Shown here piece by piece: positions 1 to 8,879 of a DNA stretch of 64,000 nucleotides. The DNA comes from Bacillota bacterium. GTDB taxonomy: Bacteria; Bacillota; UBA4882; UBA8346. The position numbers and the translations under genes are program-made. The notes beneath the pieces are model-generated. The model was not told where the DNA came from. It saw nothing but the letters and a program-made list of their open reading frames with translations, and did not search any database. The DNA lies in NCBI GenBank assembly GCA_012735315.1, contig JAAYHS010000116.1, positions 1 to 64,000 on the forward strand, read 5' to 3'. Numbering within the stretch: the first letter of the stretch is position 1; each line of letters starts with the position of its first letter.

Positions 1-3
1 ACA

Positions 4-78
4 GGAGGTGTCAAGAGTAGGTTAAAACGCATATATTTCAGGTCTCCCTGAAATGTGCGCAAAATTCTTGACACTACC
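4..78. repeat. Long imperfect inverted repeat at window edge
   Basis: The outer arms 8-16 and 66-74 are perfect complements (GTGTCAAGA / TCTTGACAC), extendable to 4-16 / 66-78 with few mismatches. Inside them a second stem pairs ATTTCAGG (about 34-41) with CCTGAAAT. It could be a mobile-element end, a MITE-like remnant or a hairpin. No transposase is visible beside it, and the window edge cuts off the left context. Confidence 0.5.
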
Positions 79-166
79 ACTTCAAAGCAGAGAGGGTGGC
101 CGGAGGCCGGGTAAGTTGGGGTTGGGGGCACGTTAAAGGATGAAAATGAGAAGACGAGCGATCTCC

Positions 167-322
167 GCCGGGGGTTCAAACCCCCGGCTGGGTATATTAA
201 AAGCGTTCTAAATCCCTCCGGGATCGGTCATCCTTCGCTATCCGGCTTCGAAGCACTACGGAGCCCGGTGGACCGGGCTTTGGAATGTTTTTTATTGCTA
301 GCCGCGGGTTTCAACCCGTGGC
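167..322. repeat. Three short GC-rich palindromes
   Basis: Three hairpins lie close together: 167-188 (10-bp arms GCCGGGGGTT, 2-nt loop), 262-279 (8-bp perfect arms, GG loop) and 301-322 (10-bp arms with one G-T wobble). None has a T-tract, so they are unlikely to be simple terminators. They resemble interspersed extragenic palindromes. No gene is evident around them. Confidence 0.55.
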
Positions 323-371
323 GGACCCAGATTGCAAGTGGATTCATCAAATACGGAAGGATTAAATTGGT

Positions 372-600
372 TCCTCATCAGGAGAAAGTTTCCCCCATCC
401 AGGGGAAAGTCTCCCCCACTTGGGGGAAAAGATCCCCGAGTTGGGGGATTTCATCCCCCACTTGGGGGGAACCATCCCCCATCTGGGGGAAACGATCCCC
501 TAATTGGGGGAAAAGATCCCCAACTTGGGGAATCTCGTCCCCCACTTGGAGGAGACCATCCTCCACCCGGGGGGAATCATCCCCCAACTGGGGGAAAAAG
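372..600. repeat. 21-bp palindromic tandem repeat array
   Basis: Ten consecutive units start at 391, 412, 433, 454, 475, 496, 517, 538, 559 and 580, each exactly 21 bp with no indel; a degenerate unit precedes them at about 372-390. Each unit holds a C-run and a G-run (pattern TCCCCC..TTGGGGGA), so every unit can fold on itself or with its neighbour. Because 21 is a multiple of 3, several frames on both strands stay open and encode false heptapeptide repeats. I see no ribosome site or family match supporting a protein. Confidence 0.85.
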
Positions 601-910
601 CCCCTTTCGAATGCCAGTCCCTCCATGCTGACAAACGTTTTTAATCTTTCGGATAATAAGAGCCAAATTGAGTGTAAAAAATAATTTTACTTTTATTATT
701 TTCGAAAAGAAATAAAGTATAATTAGAAGAAAAAGCGGAATCGGTTATCTCCCGGGGCATTTTCATACATTCACAAAGACTTCAGCTTTAAATTGCTGAG
801 ATGTTTAAAACGCTCTAAAAGACATCTTTGATGATACATTAATTTGAAAATCAATGGGCAATGGTCAAACAACGATTCGTAACCCCCCATAACCAAAGGA
901 GGCCACTAAA

Positions 911-1408
911 ATGTCCCTTGAAATCCTAAAACAACGCCACAGTGTGCGCAAGTATCAAAACCGTCCGGTAGAGCGGGAGAAACTGGAGGCGATCGTGGAT
1001 GCCGCCCGGTTCGCGCCTACGGCCCGAAACGAACAACCGTGGGAGTTTGTGATTGTAACCGACCAAGAGCGGTGTTCCCGATTGGGCGGACTTACCGACT
1101 ACGGCAGATTCATTTCGGAAGCGCCGGCTTGTATCGCCGTCTTCTGCCGCGACACCAAATATTACTTGGAGGACGGGAGCGCCGCCGCCACCTATATCTT
1201 GTTGGCAGCGACCGCTTTGGGTTTGGGATCCTGTTGGGTGGCGGGGGATAAAAAGGCCTACGCCGAACAGGTAAGGGAGTTCTTGGGAGTTCCGGACGGT
1301 TATAAACTGGTGGCTTTGATTCCCGTCGGATACCCGGCAGAGGAGCAGCGGAAAAACAAACGGAGTCTGGCGGAAGTTGTCCATTGGGAAGCTTGGACCG
1401 CCGGTTAA
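911..1408 (+). CDS. Nitroreductase family protein
   Basis: This is a 165-residue flavoprotein of the nitroreductase superfamily, expected to bind FMN and reduce nitro or quinone-like substrates with NAD(P)H. The N-terminus has the family signature (RHSVRKYQNRPV, residues 9-20), followed by AARFAPTARNEQPWEF (about 32-47), and the central AAATYILLAATALGLGSCWV helix region is typical of FMN-binding members. The length is at the short end of the family. The start is supported by AAAGGAGG at about 895-903. It stands alone, convergent with the glutamine synthetase. The natural substrate cannot be told from sequence. Confidence 0.9.
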   Translation: MSLEILKQRHSVRKYQNRPVEREKLEAIVDAARFAPTARNEQPWEFVIVTDQERCSRLGGLTDYGRFISEAPACIAVFCRDTKYYLEDGSAAATYILLAATALGLGSCWVAGDKKAYAEQVREFLGVPDGYKLVALIPVGYPAEEQRKNKRSLAEVVHWEAWTAG

Positions 1409-1419
1409 AGGCTGGACCG

Positions 1420-3345
1420 TTACTCCAATAAATTTCTGATATATTCATGATATTTAACCTTCAGCAACTCCATTTTAGCCGCCATTTCCAACTGCAGATC
1501 CGAAACCAACTGATAATCCCGGTCTTTGATGGCTGCCCGGATCCGGCTGAAAAGTGATAATTGTCCGTGGCGATCCTGCAGCAGCTCGATTCGGAGTTGT
1601 TGAATTTCCGCCCATTTGGTTTCGTCATAATCGGTGCCGTTCCAATCATCATTTCGCTTGACGAAACTCCGGACCAGCGCCGTATTCTCCGGGATGATCC
1701 GGTCGCGCAACTCGGTGATCCAGAGGATGAGCATCGCCTCGCGGTAGGATTCGATTATTTTCGAGTCCAGGACGCCTAAATTGGTTAATACTTGTGTTTT
1801 TTCGGGGTAGCGGTCTAAATTTCGCAAAGCCTCCCAGACAGTGGCCGGGGGTTTGCCGAAAAGCCGGTCGCGTTCCTCGGCGTCAAAGGCCTCAAAGACA
1901 TTTTCCTCGCTCCGGTAACAACGTTCCTTTTCCAAATAAGCGGCGGCCTCACCCGGTTTTTTCGAAAATTCCCGTTCCAGTTCGGCGGCGGATTTGTTCG
2001 ATTTCAGCGCGTATTTGATGCCGTCAATCGCTCCCGAGTATAAAGCGGCGAGAGCCAAGTAGGTGTTGGTGTGAGGGTTGGGGGAGCGGATTTCAAATCT
2101 GGTAGCCAAAGGATTTTTCAGATCTCTAATCAAGCCGGCCAAGACGGTCCGGTTCCGGCTGGGAGTATTCAGATTGTGCCCAATGGACGCCACAATACAA
2201 ACAGGGGCTTCAAAACCGGGTTTTAAACGGTTAAAAGCATCATTGCTGGCGGAGATGAAGGCGCCGATCGTTTCATAATTTTTAAGTATTCCCATTAAAG
2301 CGCCCCAGCCCAAAGGACTCAAGTAGTTTTTTTGGGGATCGGCGGGAGTAAAAAGGTTTTTTACCATTCCGTTCTTGAGTTTTACGGCGATGCTTAAGTG
2401 AGTGTGTTCGCCGCTGCCGGCCACTCCCTCAATGGGTTTGGCGTTGAAGATAGCTTCGAGACCGTGAAGGCGAAAGACTTCTTTAATGACGATCCGGGCT
2501 AAAATCTCATTATCGGCGGTTTGGAGCGGGTCCGCGTACTTCCAGTCGATCTCCAACTGCTCCATGATATCGTTAAAATGGCCGTCGCCGCCGATTGTAG
2601 CTTTAACGCCGCCCACTTCCTTATGGCCCATTTCCGGGTTTAGCCCGTACTTCTCCAGTAAAATCAGCGAGTTTTCCAGAGCGGTCCGCACCGCTCCTTT
2701 AGTCCTTTTCCAGTATTGCTCATGCAAGGTTTGGGAAGTGGTCAATTTTTCAGTTTCAATTTTAGCTCCCGGGGTCCGCACCCAAAACTCCAACTCGGTG
2801 GCCGCTGTAAACAGAATGGCTTCAATTTCGGACACGTCGATACCCATATCGGACAGGCGCCCCGGGTTCGCTTTAAATAGTTCAAGCAATTCTTCTTTGA
2901 CGCGGTTGAGGGTTTGGGCTAAAATCGATCGGGAATCGACTTTGTGACCGGCGTGGATTAGAAAGGAAGGGATCCGTAAAGTGCCGAGAGGAATGCCGGT
3001 TTTGGGATCGAGATGTTCATAATTATAATCAACGAACCAATTTACCGAGGGATCAGCGATAAAATCGACTTTGCCGTTATTTAAGGTTGCGATTTTGGGG
3101 AGAACCACGCTGGAACCGTCGGTTTGAATTCCACCGCTTAAAAACTCTTCCACATTTTTTAAAAAGCTGGATACCGGTATCTTTTCATCGGTATCGTTGC
3201 CGCCCAGATCGACTCCGACTAGGGAAACGAATTTGATTTGCGGATTCTCGATTAAAACTTTTTCCAATCCCTGCGGGTTCCTTAATTCCGGGGGGACGAG
3301 ATATAATAAATTATCGTTTGAAAAGCATTTAAACGGATCGTTCAT
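1420..3345 (-). CDS. Glutamine synthetase, long form
   Basis: The 641-residue protein carries glutamine synthetase catalytic signatures: TELEFWV (about 182), GGDGHFND, NAKPIEGVAGSGEHTHLS (ATP/metal region) and RFEIRSPNPHTNTYLALAA. It should ligate ammonia to glutamate using ATP. It is clearly longer than the about 440-470 residues of bacterial type I enzymes, with roughly 200 extra residues after the catalytic domain ending in a charged helical stretch. Long GS forms occur in clostridia; I am sure of the superfamily, less sure of the subtype. It is monocistronic; a weak GGGAAG lies upstream. No GlnR-type operator was recognised. Confidence 0.88.
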   Translation of the reverse strand: MNDPFKCFSNDNLLYLVPPELRNPQGLEKVLIENPQIKFVSLVGVDLGGNDTDEKIPVSSFLKNVEEFLSGGIQTDGSSVVLPKIATLNNGKVDFIADPSVNWFVDYNYEHLDPKTGIPLGTLRIPSFLIHAGHKVDSRSILAQTLNRVKEELLELFKANPGRLSDMGIDVSEIEAILFTAATELEFWVRTPGAKIETEKLTTSQTLHEQYWKRTKGAVRTALENSLILLEKYGLNPEMGHKEVGGVKATIGGDGHFNDIMEQLEIDWKYADPLQTADNEILARIVIKEVFRLHGLEAIFNAKPIEGVAGSGEHTHLSIAVKLKNGMVKNLFTPADPQKNYLSPLGWGALMGILKNYETIGAFISASNDAFNRLKPGFEAPVCIVASIGHNLNTPSRNRTVLAGLIRDLKNPLATRFEIRSPNPHTNTYLALAALYSGAIDGIKYALKSNKSAAELEREFSKKPGEAAAYLEKERCYRSEENVFEAFDAEERDRLFGKPPATVWEALRNLDRYPEKTQVLTNLGVLDSKIIESYREAMLILWITELRDRIIPENTALVRSFVKRNDDWNGTDYDETKWAEIQQLRIELLQDRHGQLSLFSRIRAAIKDRDYQLVSDLQLEMAAKMELLKVKYHEYIRNLLE

Positions 3346-3601
3346 TGATTTACACTTCCCACTGATCGATTTTAATGAAGCTTATTCTAACTTATAATTA
3401 AACTTTCCTGCAAAACAAGGATCTTTTTTACAATTTGGAAACTTTGACGCTAAAAACGCTCTCCAAAAGTTGCGGTTTCATGTAAAAACGAAGCCGGTTT
3501 TAATTAAAAATCGTTCTTCAAAGCAGGATAATTCGACTTAATGCCAAATAGAATAGATACATTAAGATCATTTTACCATGTTCGCGTCTAAGCAGGAATA
3601 G

Positions 3602-4636
3602 ATGGAGACATTAATTCTCAAAGTTAATCGTGATCAACCGCGCGGCTTGGAACCGGCGGCTCGAATTTTGCAAAGCGGAGGTCTGGTCGCTTTTCCTACC
3701 GAAACCGTTTACGGCTTGGGCGCGATCTTTAATAATGAGACCGCCTTATTGAATATTTTCGCGGTCAAAGGAAGACCGGCGGACAATCCGTTAATCGTGC
3801 ATATTTATGGTTTGGATCAATTAAGCCGGATTGCCGGTTCAATCAGTCCTTCAGCTGAGAAATTAATCGACCGTTTTTGGCCGGGGCCTCTCACCTTAAT
3901 CTTTCCCAAAAAGCCGGAGGTATCTTCGAGGGTTACCGCCGGGCTTGATTCGGTAGCGGTTCGCATGCCGTCCGATCCGGCAGCTAGAGAGTTATTGCGG
4001 TTGACGGGCATTCCGGTGGCCGCTCCCAGCGCCAATTTGTCCGGTAAACCCAGCCCGACCTTAGGCGAACACGTGATTAACGATTTATTCGGGAAGATCG
4101 AATGTATTATCGACGGTGGGGCGTGTCCGGCCGGAGTTGAATCAACGGTCCTATCCCTGACCGGAACCGTTCCGGTGATTCTCCGCCCCGGGACGGTAAC
4201 CCGGGAAGATTTGGAGCAAGTCCTGGGTCAACCTATTTTGGAAGCCGGCGAGGGAGAGGTGGAACGGCCTCAAGCTCCCGGTATGAAATACCGGCATTAT
4301 GCTCCGGCGGCCCCGGTTTTTTTATATGAAGGGGAACCGGAAAAGATCATCCGGGAAATCAACCGCAGCTTGAAGGAGAAAACCTCAGGAACCAAAGCGG
4401 TGGTTTTAGGGACAACCGAAAATCTTTCCAAATACCATAACGAGTGGGTGCTCGACCTGGGACCCCGTGACGACCCCGGGGTAATAGCCGCTAGAATTTA
4501 TCAATTATTGCGTTTTTGCGATCAGTTCGGGGCGGATTTGATCTTAATCGAAGGCATCCCCGAAGGCGGCGTGGGGACGGCGGTAATCAACCGGTTGCGG
4601 AAAGCGGCGGGAGGTAATGTTATTCATGTTTCGTAA
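3602..4636 (+). CDS. L-threonylcarbamoyladenylate synthase (TsaC/Sua5)
   Basis: Makes threonylcarbamoyl-AMP from threonine, bicarbonate and ATP for the t6A37 modification of ANN-decoding tRNAs. The N-terminal YrdC domain (about 1-205) has GGLVAFPTETVYGLG, the KGRPADNPL loop and PSANLSGKPSPT. The linker PGMKYRHYAP joins it to a C-terminal Sua5 domain (about 235-344), so this is the two-domain Sua5/YwlC type of normal length. The downstream gene overlaps its end, suggesting co-transcription. Confidence 0.93.
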   Translation: METLILKVNRDQPRGLEPAARILQSGGLVAFPTETVYGLGAIFNNETALLNIFAVKGRPADNPLIVHIYGLDQLSRIAGSISPSAEKLIDRFWPGPLTLIFPKKPEVSSRVTAGLDSVAVRMPSDPAARELLRLTGIPVAAPSANLSGKPSPTLGEHVINDLFGKIECIIDGGACPAGVESTVLSLTGTVPVILRPGTVTREDLEQVLGQPILEAGEGEVERPQAPGMKYRHYAPAAPVFLYEGEPEKIIREINRSLKEKTSGTKAVVLGTTENLSKYHNEWVLDLGPRDDPGVIAARIYQLLRFCDQFGADLILIEGIPEGGVGTAVINRLRKAAGGNVIHVS

Positions 4637-5360
4637 AGGATTGTTTTTTATCTGTTTAGCGGTTATCAGCCAGTTGGCGACTGCCGCCGGTCTAGCGGAA
4701 TGCCTTGTTTCGCCCCGGATCGGAGAAAGTCTCGAATATAAAGTGATCGTTAAGTCGCTGTTTCACGGCGCCAACCAAACGGTGCGGGTGGTCGAATCCG
4801 GCGTTTACCGGGATCGCCCGACGCTTAAAATTCAATGTGTTTTAGAGACGGTGGGATTGGTGAAGAGTTTAACCGGATACCGGGAAACCGAGGAAGTTAT
4901 CCTGGACTCGGAAGGATTGTTTCCGTGGGTTATCCGGCATGAAATCAGGGATAAAGGAGACATCGAAATTGAGGAAGTGATTTTTGATTATCCGAACGGC
5001 ACGGCGATCAGGCTGTATTCCAAAAACGGCGGACCGGAGGAAAGAACCGAAATTCCGGTCCCCGGTTATGTTCAAGATGGGCTTTCGTTGCAGTTTTTCC
5101 TGAGAGAAAATTTTACGCCGGGTGAAAATGAAATCTATTTTTATTCCAATGGCAAAATTAAAAGAATAAATTATCAAATATCCGAAATAAGAGAAGAATT
5201 AAAGATGGAATGCGGTACTTTCAACAAATACTACCGGGTTGATAATCCGGAAAGCAAGATTACGATTTTGATAGCGGATAACCCCGCCCATTATCCGTTG
5301 GTAATTCGGAAGAACGCCAAGATCGGCGAAGTCGAAGCAAAATTGATTGCGATTAATTGA
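4626..5360 (+). CDS. Exported DUF3108-like protein
   Basis: The protein begins with a basic stretch and hydrophobic signal peptide (FRKGLFFICLAVISQLATAAG), followed by a soluble beta-rich domain of about 210 residues. The pattern of IGESLEYKV near the start of the mature part and a late TKYYRV-like strand resembles DUF3108 proteins, which are periplasmic or cell-surface beta-barrel-like domains of unknown role. The ATG at 4626 is chosen; an in-frame ATG at 4617 would add three residues. The gene overlaps the tail of the TsaC gene and probably shares its transcript. Confidence 0.65.
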   Translation: MFRKGLFFICLAVISQLATAAGLAECLVSPRIGESLEYKVIVKSLFHGANQTVRVVESGVYRDRPTLKIQCVLETVGLVKSLTGYRETEEVILDSEGLFPWVIRHEIRDKGDIEIEEVIFDYPNGTAIRLYSKNGGPEERTEIPVPGYVQDGLSLQFFLRENFTPGENEIYFYSNGKIKRINYQISEIREELKMECGTFNKYYRVDNPESKITILIADNPAHYPLVIRKNAKIGEVEAKLIAIN

Positions 5361-5386
5361 CCCGCAATTTGAGCGACCGCCGTAAT

Positions 5387-5578
5387 TCAGTGATAACCTG
5401 ATTCCGAGTTAAGGATTGCGACTTGGTTTAAGCGCGTTGAATTGCCGCAAACGCCGCATTCCCAGATTAGATGTCCCTGATAAGGAACGCTTTTAAAAGT
5501 GATTCGATTGTTGCAAGTTGGGCATTCCAAGCCGAACCAAGCGGTGGTTTTTTTGTAAAAAGGCCATCTTAGATTCAT
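5387..5578 (-). CDS. Small zinc-ribbon-like protein
   Basis: A 63-residue product with two CxxC pairs (CPTC at about 19-22 and CGVC at about 36-39) spaced as in a zinc ribbon. It sits alone on the minus strand between an exported protein and the phosphatase gene. The upstream ribosome site is weak, so expression is uncertain. Function is unknown; a metal-binding or nucleic-acid-binding role is only an inference from the cysteines. Confidence 0.5.
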   Translation of the reverse strand: MNLRWPFYKKTTAWFGLECPTCNNRITFKSVPYQGHLIWECGVCGNSTRLNQVAILNSESGYH

Positions 5579-5685
5579 AATTTCTCGTTAAGCGACAGGA
5601 TTTTTTAGACTATTGTGGAACTATGTAGTTGTTTTATTATATCCATTAATGGCTGGCTTAAAACGTAATGGAGGAGACGCCGTCA

Positions 5686-6384
5686 ATGATCAAGCGCGTG
5701 CTTTTCGTTTGCGCCGGGAATACCTGCCGCAGCAGTATGGCTGAGGCATTGCTTCGTAAAATGTTAATTGAAGATTTAGGTGAAAAAGCAGCGACTATTC
5801 AGGTTGTATCCGCCGGGACCAGCGCTATGACAGGCGACATAGCTTCTCCCAATGCCATTGAAGTGATGAAAAAAGAGGGAATTAATTTAAAAGAGCATCG
5901 CGCCCGAAGAGTCACCCCCGAAATGGTAAATTCCGCCGACTTGGTATTAACGATGACTTTAGATCAGAAAAAGGCGGTTTTAATTATGAACCCGACAGCA
6001 AAAAATAAAGTCTTTACCCTAGCCGAATTCGCGGAAGGCGTTAAAGAAATCGAAGAATTGATGGTTCGAGCCGAAAAAATCCGTCTCCAAATGGAAGAAA
6101 AACGGCGCAAATTTTTGGAACACCGCAGTACGGAACTGGAAGATTTACGCCGGAGAATGCGGGAGCTTGACGGAGAACTACGCCAAATCGAGCAAAAGAT
6201 GGAACAAGAGATCGCCGCGGAAAAAAAGGAATTGGAGCGGATTCAGGAAAAATTGACCGCTTTGGAAATCCCCGATCCCTATGGCCAGAATATTGAGGCT
6301 TATCAAATATGCGCTTCCGAAATAAAACAAAAACTAAAAGCCGTGGTTGCCAAGATCAAAGAATCGCTGGCGGACAATGTTTGA
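5686..6384 (+). CDS. Protein arginine/tyrosine phosphatase with coiled-coil insert
   Basis: Low-molecular-weight phosphatase fold. The P-loop C9-AGNTC-R15-S16 has Thr at the position that in Bacillus YwlE favours phosphoarginine, so arginine phosphatase activity is plausible. The catalytic Asp lies in DPYG (D197). Between the core (to about residue 117) and DPYG sits a highly charged heptad-like segment (about 118-194) absent from standard family members of about 150 residues. Start: ATG 5686 is preceded at 5670-5676 by GGAGGAG; the earlier ATG at 5668 overlaps that site and is rejected. Confidence 0.85.
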   Translation: MIKRVLFVCAGNTCRSSMAEALLRKMLIEDLGEKAATIQVVSAGTSAMTGDIASPNAIEVMKKEGINLKEHRARRVTPEMVNSADLVLTMTLDQKKAVLIMNPTAKNKVFTLAEFAEGVKEIEELMVRAEKIRLQMEEKRRKFLEHRSTELEDLRRRMRELDGELRQIEQKMEQEIAAEKKELERIQEKLTALEIPDPYGQNIEAYQICASEIKQKLKAVVAKIKESLADNV

Positions 6385-6436
6385 GTTCCACATTGTCAAT
6401 GCTCGCGTTTTAGAGAAGTATTTAAAAACAAGATAA

Positions 6437-7078
<642 letters not shown>

Positions 7079-7425
7079 TCCGGAGATCTCGTAATCAAAA
7101 GCAAATCGATTAATGTTGCGCTAATAAAGTTCGTTTTTAGAACCGGAATAATTATCATTATAATTAAGTTGCTTTCTTAGGCTTTCAAGAGTATAATCAT
7201 CTTTGGAATGAGACGAAAGCGATTAAATAAGCGAAACTTTACCGGCTTTTTACGGTCGGGTTTTTTTTAGGTTAAAAAGCGGCCGTTGTAAAAGGCCGAT
7301 GTGGTAGACAGTTAAGCCCTACGCGGACATAAAAGGGTCTCCGGAATATGGTCTTTACGGATGGGATCCGGTCAAAATCAGGTCTGTTGATTTTGAACCG
7401 GCGACACGACCATCAGGAGCGGGGT
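7079..7425 (+). other. Leader/intergenic region before ATP synthase operon
   Basis: No convincing gene. Around 7239-7268 a short ACCG/CGGT stem is followed by a run of eight T, a plausible upp terminator. At about 7281-7300 CGGCC and GGCCG can pair around an AT-rich loop. An open frame from 7348 runs into the AtpZ-like gene but lacks a ribosome site of its own. The rest probably carries the atp promoter; I could not pick one confidently. Confidence 0.45.
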
Positions 7426-7659
7426 GTGGTTGAGATTAATCGAAAACGCAATAATCAAAATTGGCGAATGGTCGCCTTATACGGCTCGCTCAGTATTAAC
7501 TTGGGGATAATGATTTTGGGCGGGTATTTTTTAGGCCGGTTGTTGGAAAAACAATATCAATGGAGCAATATGTCGTTAACCGGTTTGCTGACCGGATTAT
7601 TTTTGGGCCTTTATCAAATGTTTATCGTCGCTTTTAAGGCCACTGACAAAAAGAAATGA
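7426..7659 (+). CDS. AtpZ/AtpI-like small membrane protein
   Basis: A 77-residue protein with two predicted membrane helices (GSLSINLGIMILGGYFLG and LTGLLTGLFLGLYQMFIVAF) of the AtpZ/ATPase gene 1 type, thought to assist F-ATPase assembly or Mg supply. The GTG at 7426 is chosen because AGGAGCGGG lies just upstream at about 7415; an ATG at 7348 would give a 103-residue form without a good ribosome site. It overlaps the next gene by four bases (ATGA), showing translational coupling in the atp operon. Confidence 0.75.
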   Translation: MVEINRKRNNQNWRMVALYGSLSINLGIMILGGYFLGRLLEKQYQWSNMSLTGLLTGLFLGLYQMFIVAFKATDKKK

Positions 7660-7994
7660 AATATCTATCTTTTTTGCTGATCGGAGCATCGATTGCGCTC
7701 TTTTTGCTAAGAGAACAAGGAGTCGTCGGCGCTTCGGTTTTAGGAGCGACTGTTTTAATAGTCGATTATTGGTGTTTGAGGTTGAGATTCGAACTGGTTC
7801 GTCGGAGCCGGACCGGTTTCAAAATGTTTCCCGTGATGGCGGTGTTTATGCTCCGGCTCCTAAATGTCATCACCTTTTCGATGATTGGGAATCGGTGGTT
7901 GGCGCCGGCCGCTTGGCGATTATTAGTATTGATTTTACTGTCGATTCCCATTTGGAATCTGTGGGAGTCAAGCCGTTTGGCGAACCGCTGTTAA
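7656..7994 (+). CDS. ATP synthase subunit I
   Basis: A 112-residue protein with about four hydrophobic segments and arginine-rich loops, the size and topology of ATP synthase subunit I, an assembly factor for the c-ring. Sequence similarity within this family is low, so the call rests mainly on position: it overlaps the AtpZ-like gene and directly precedes subunit a. Confidence 0.7.
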   Translation: MKYLSFLLIGASIALFLLREQGVVGASVLGATVLIVDYWCLRLRFELVRRSRTGFKMFPVMAVFMLRLLNVITFSMIGNRWLAPAAWRLLVLILLSIPIWNLWESSRLANRC

Positions 7995-8038
7995 TTAGCG
8001 GACCTTGTAGAACCGGATAATTGAAAGGATCGTGCGTA

Positions 8039-8701
8039 ATGGAACATTCGGTGAAGATCTTTATTTGGGCGGGGCTCAAATTTGATCTGCGGATAATCGC
8101 CATGACCTGGGTGGTGATGGCTATTATATTCATGCTGGTTTGGTTCGCTTCGCGCAAATTGGAACGGATCCCGAAGCGATGGCAATGTTTATTGGAAATA
8201 ACCGTAGAGTTCATTAACAATACGGTCATCGATAGTTTGGGGATTCATGGGGTCAGATACAGCTATTTTTTCGGTTCATTGTTTCTGTTTATCCTTTTTT
8301 CAAATATGCTCGGTTTAGTGCCCGGCTTTGTTTCTCCCACCAGAGATGTCAGCGTCACTTTAGGACTTTCGGTTTTAGTAGTGATTTGGATGCAGTATAT
8401 CGGGGTCAAGGAAAACGGTTTAAAGGGGCATTTAAAACATTTTTTCACTCCCAATTTCTTCTTTTTCCCCTTACACTTGCTGGAATTGTTTACCCGCCCG
8501 CTAACCTTGGCGTTGCGGCTGTTCGGTAATATTTACGCCGGTGAAATATTGATCGAAAAATTAACTGAGACTTTTCATATTATAATCCCTAGTTTATGGC
8601 TGTTAATGAGTGTCGTTATCGGAATAATTCAAGCTTATATTTTCACGATTTTAAGCGTTGCCTATACCGGGGTCTCAATTTTAGAAGGTCCCGCCGAATA
8701 G
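8039..8701 (+). CDS. atpB: ATP synthase F0 subunit a
   Basis: Stator membrane subunit forming the ion half-channels against the c-ring. Several membrane helices are visible, and TRPLTLALRLFGNIYAGE holds the essential Arg (LALR) and the conserved Asn/Glu. The C-terminal helix IIQAYIFTILSVAY is characteristic. Start ATG 8039 is preferred: AAAGGA at 8024-8029 is well spaced, whereas the TTG at 8021 overlaps it. It is separated from atpE by a 175-bp gap containing an inverted repeat. Confidence 0.95.
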   Translation: MEHSVKIFIWAGLKFDLRIIAMTWVVMAIIFMLVWFASRKLERIPKRWQCLLEITVEFINNTVIDSLGIHGVRYSYFFGSLFLFILFSNMLGLVPGFVSPTRDVSVTLGLSVLVVIWMQYIGVKENGLKGHLKHFFTPNFFFFPLHLLELFTRPLTLALRLFGNIYAGEILIEKLTETFHIIIPSLWLLMSVVIGIIQAYIFTILSVAYTGVSILEGPAE

Positions 8702-8739
8702 GATTGGATGCTTTTGGCGAGGGGAATAAAAGTTTTTAA

Positions 8740-8803
8740 CTCTGTGTCTCTGCGTCTCCGTGGCTAATTCATTTATTGGCCACAGAGACACAGAGGCACG
8801 GAG
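8740..8803. repeat. Inverted repeat between atpB and atpE
   Basis: The arms 8740-8764 and 8779-8803 match as reverse complements at 21 of 25 positions around a 14-nt loop. Both are built from short CTCTGTG-like words. This type of GTGTCTCTG palindrome is scattered in many environmental bacterial genomes, with unknown role (from general knowledge, not searched). Inside an operon it could stabilise or process the mRNA. Confidence 0.75.
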
Positions 8804-8879
8804 AAAGATTAAAATAAAAGTATTTTCTAACGGCCCCAATAAGGCTCGGTTATTTTTAAAAACGTGAAGGAGGATTTTG

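Noticed and set aside
268-684. Open frames on both strands with SPTWG- or GDEIPQL-like heptapeptide repeats
   Set aside because: They arise from the 21-bp DNA repeat, which keeps several frames open. No ribosome site, no composition typical of the neighbours and no family match.
5668-5685. ATG at 5668 as phosphatase start
   Set aside because: It overlaps the GGAGGAG ribosome site that serves ATG 5686, and the family begins at the MIKRVLFVCAGN segment.
7079-7425. Known riboswitch before the atp operon
   Set aside because: Only simple stems are seen; no class-defining conserved core could be identified.
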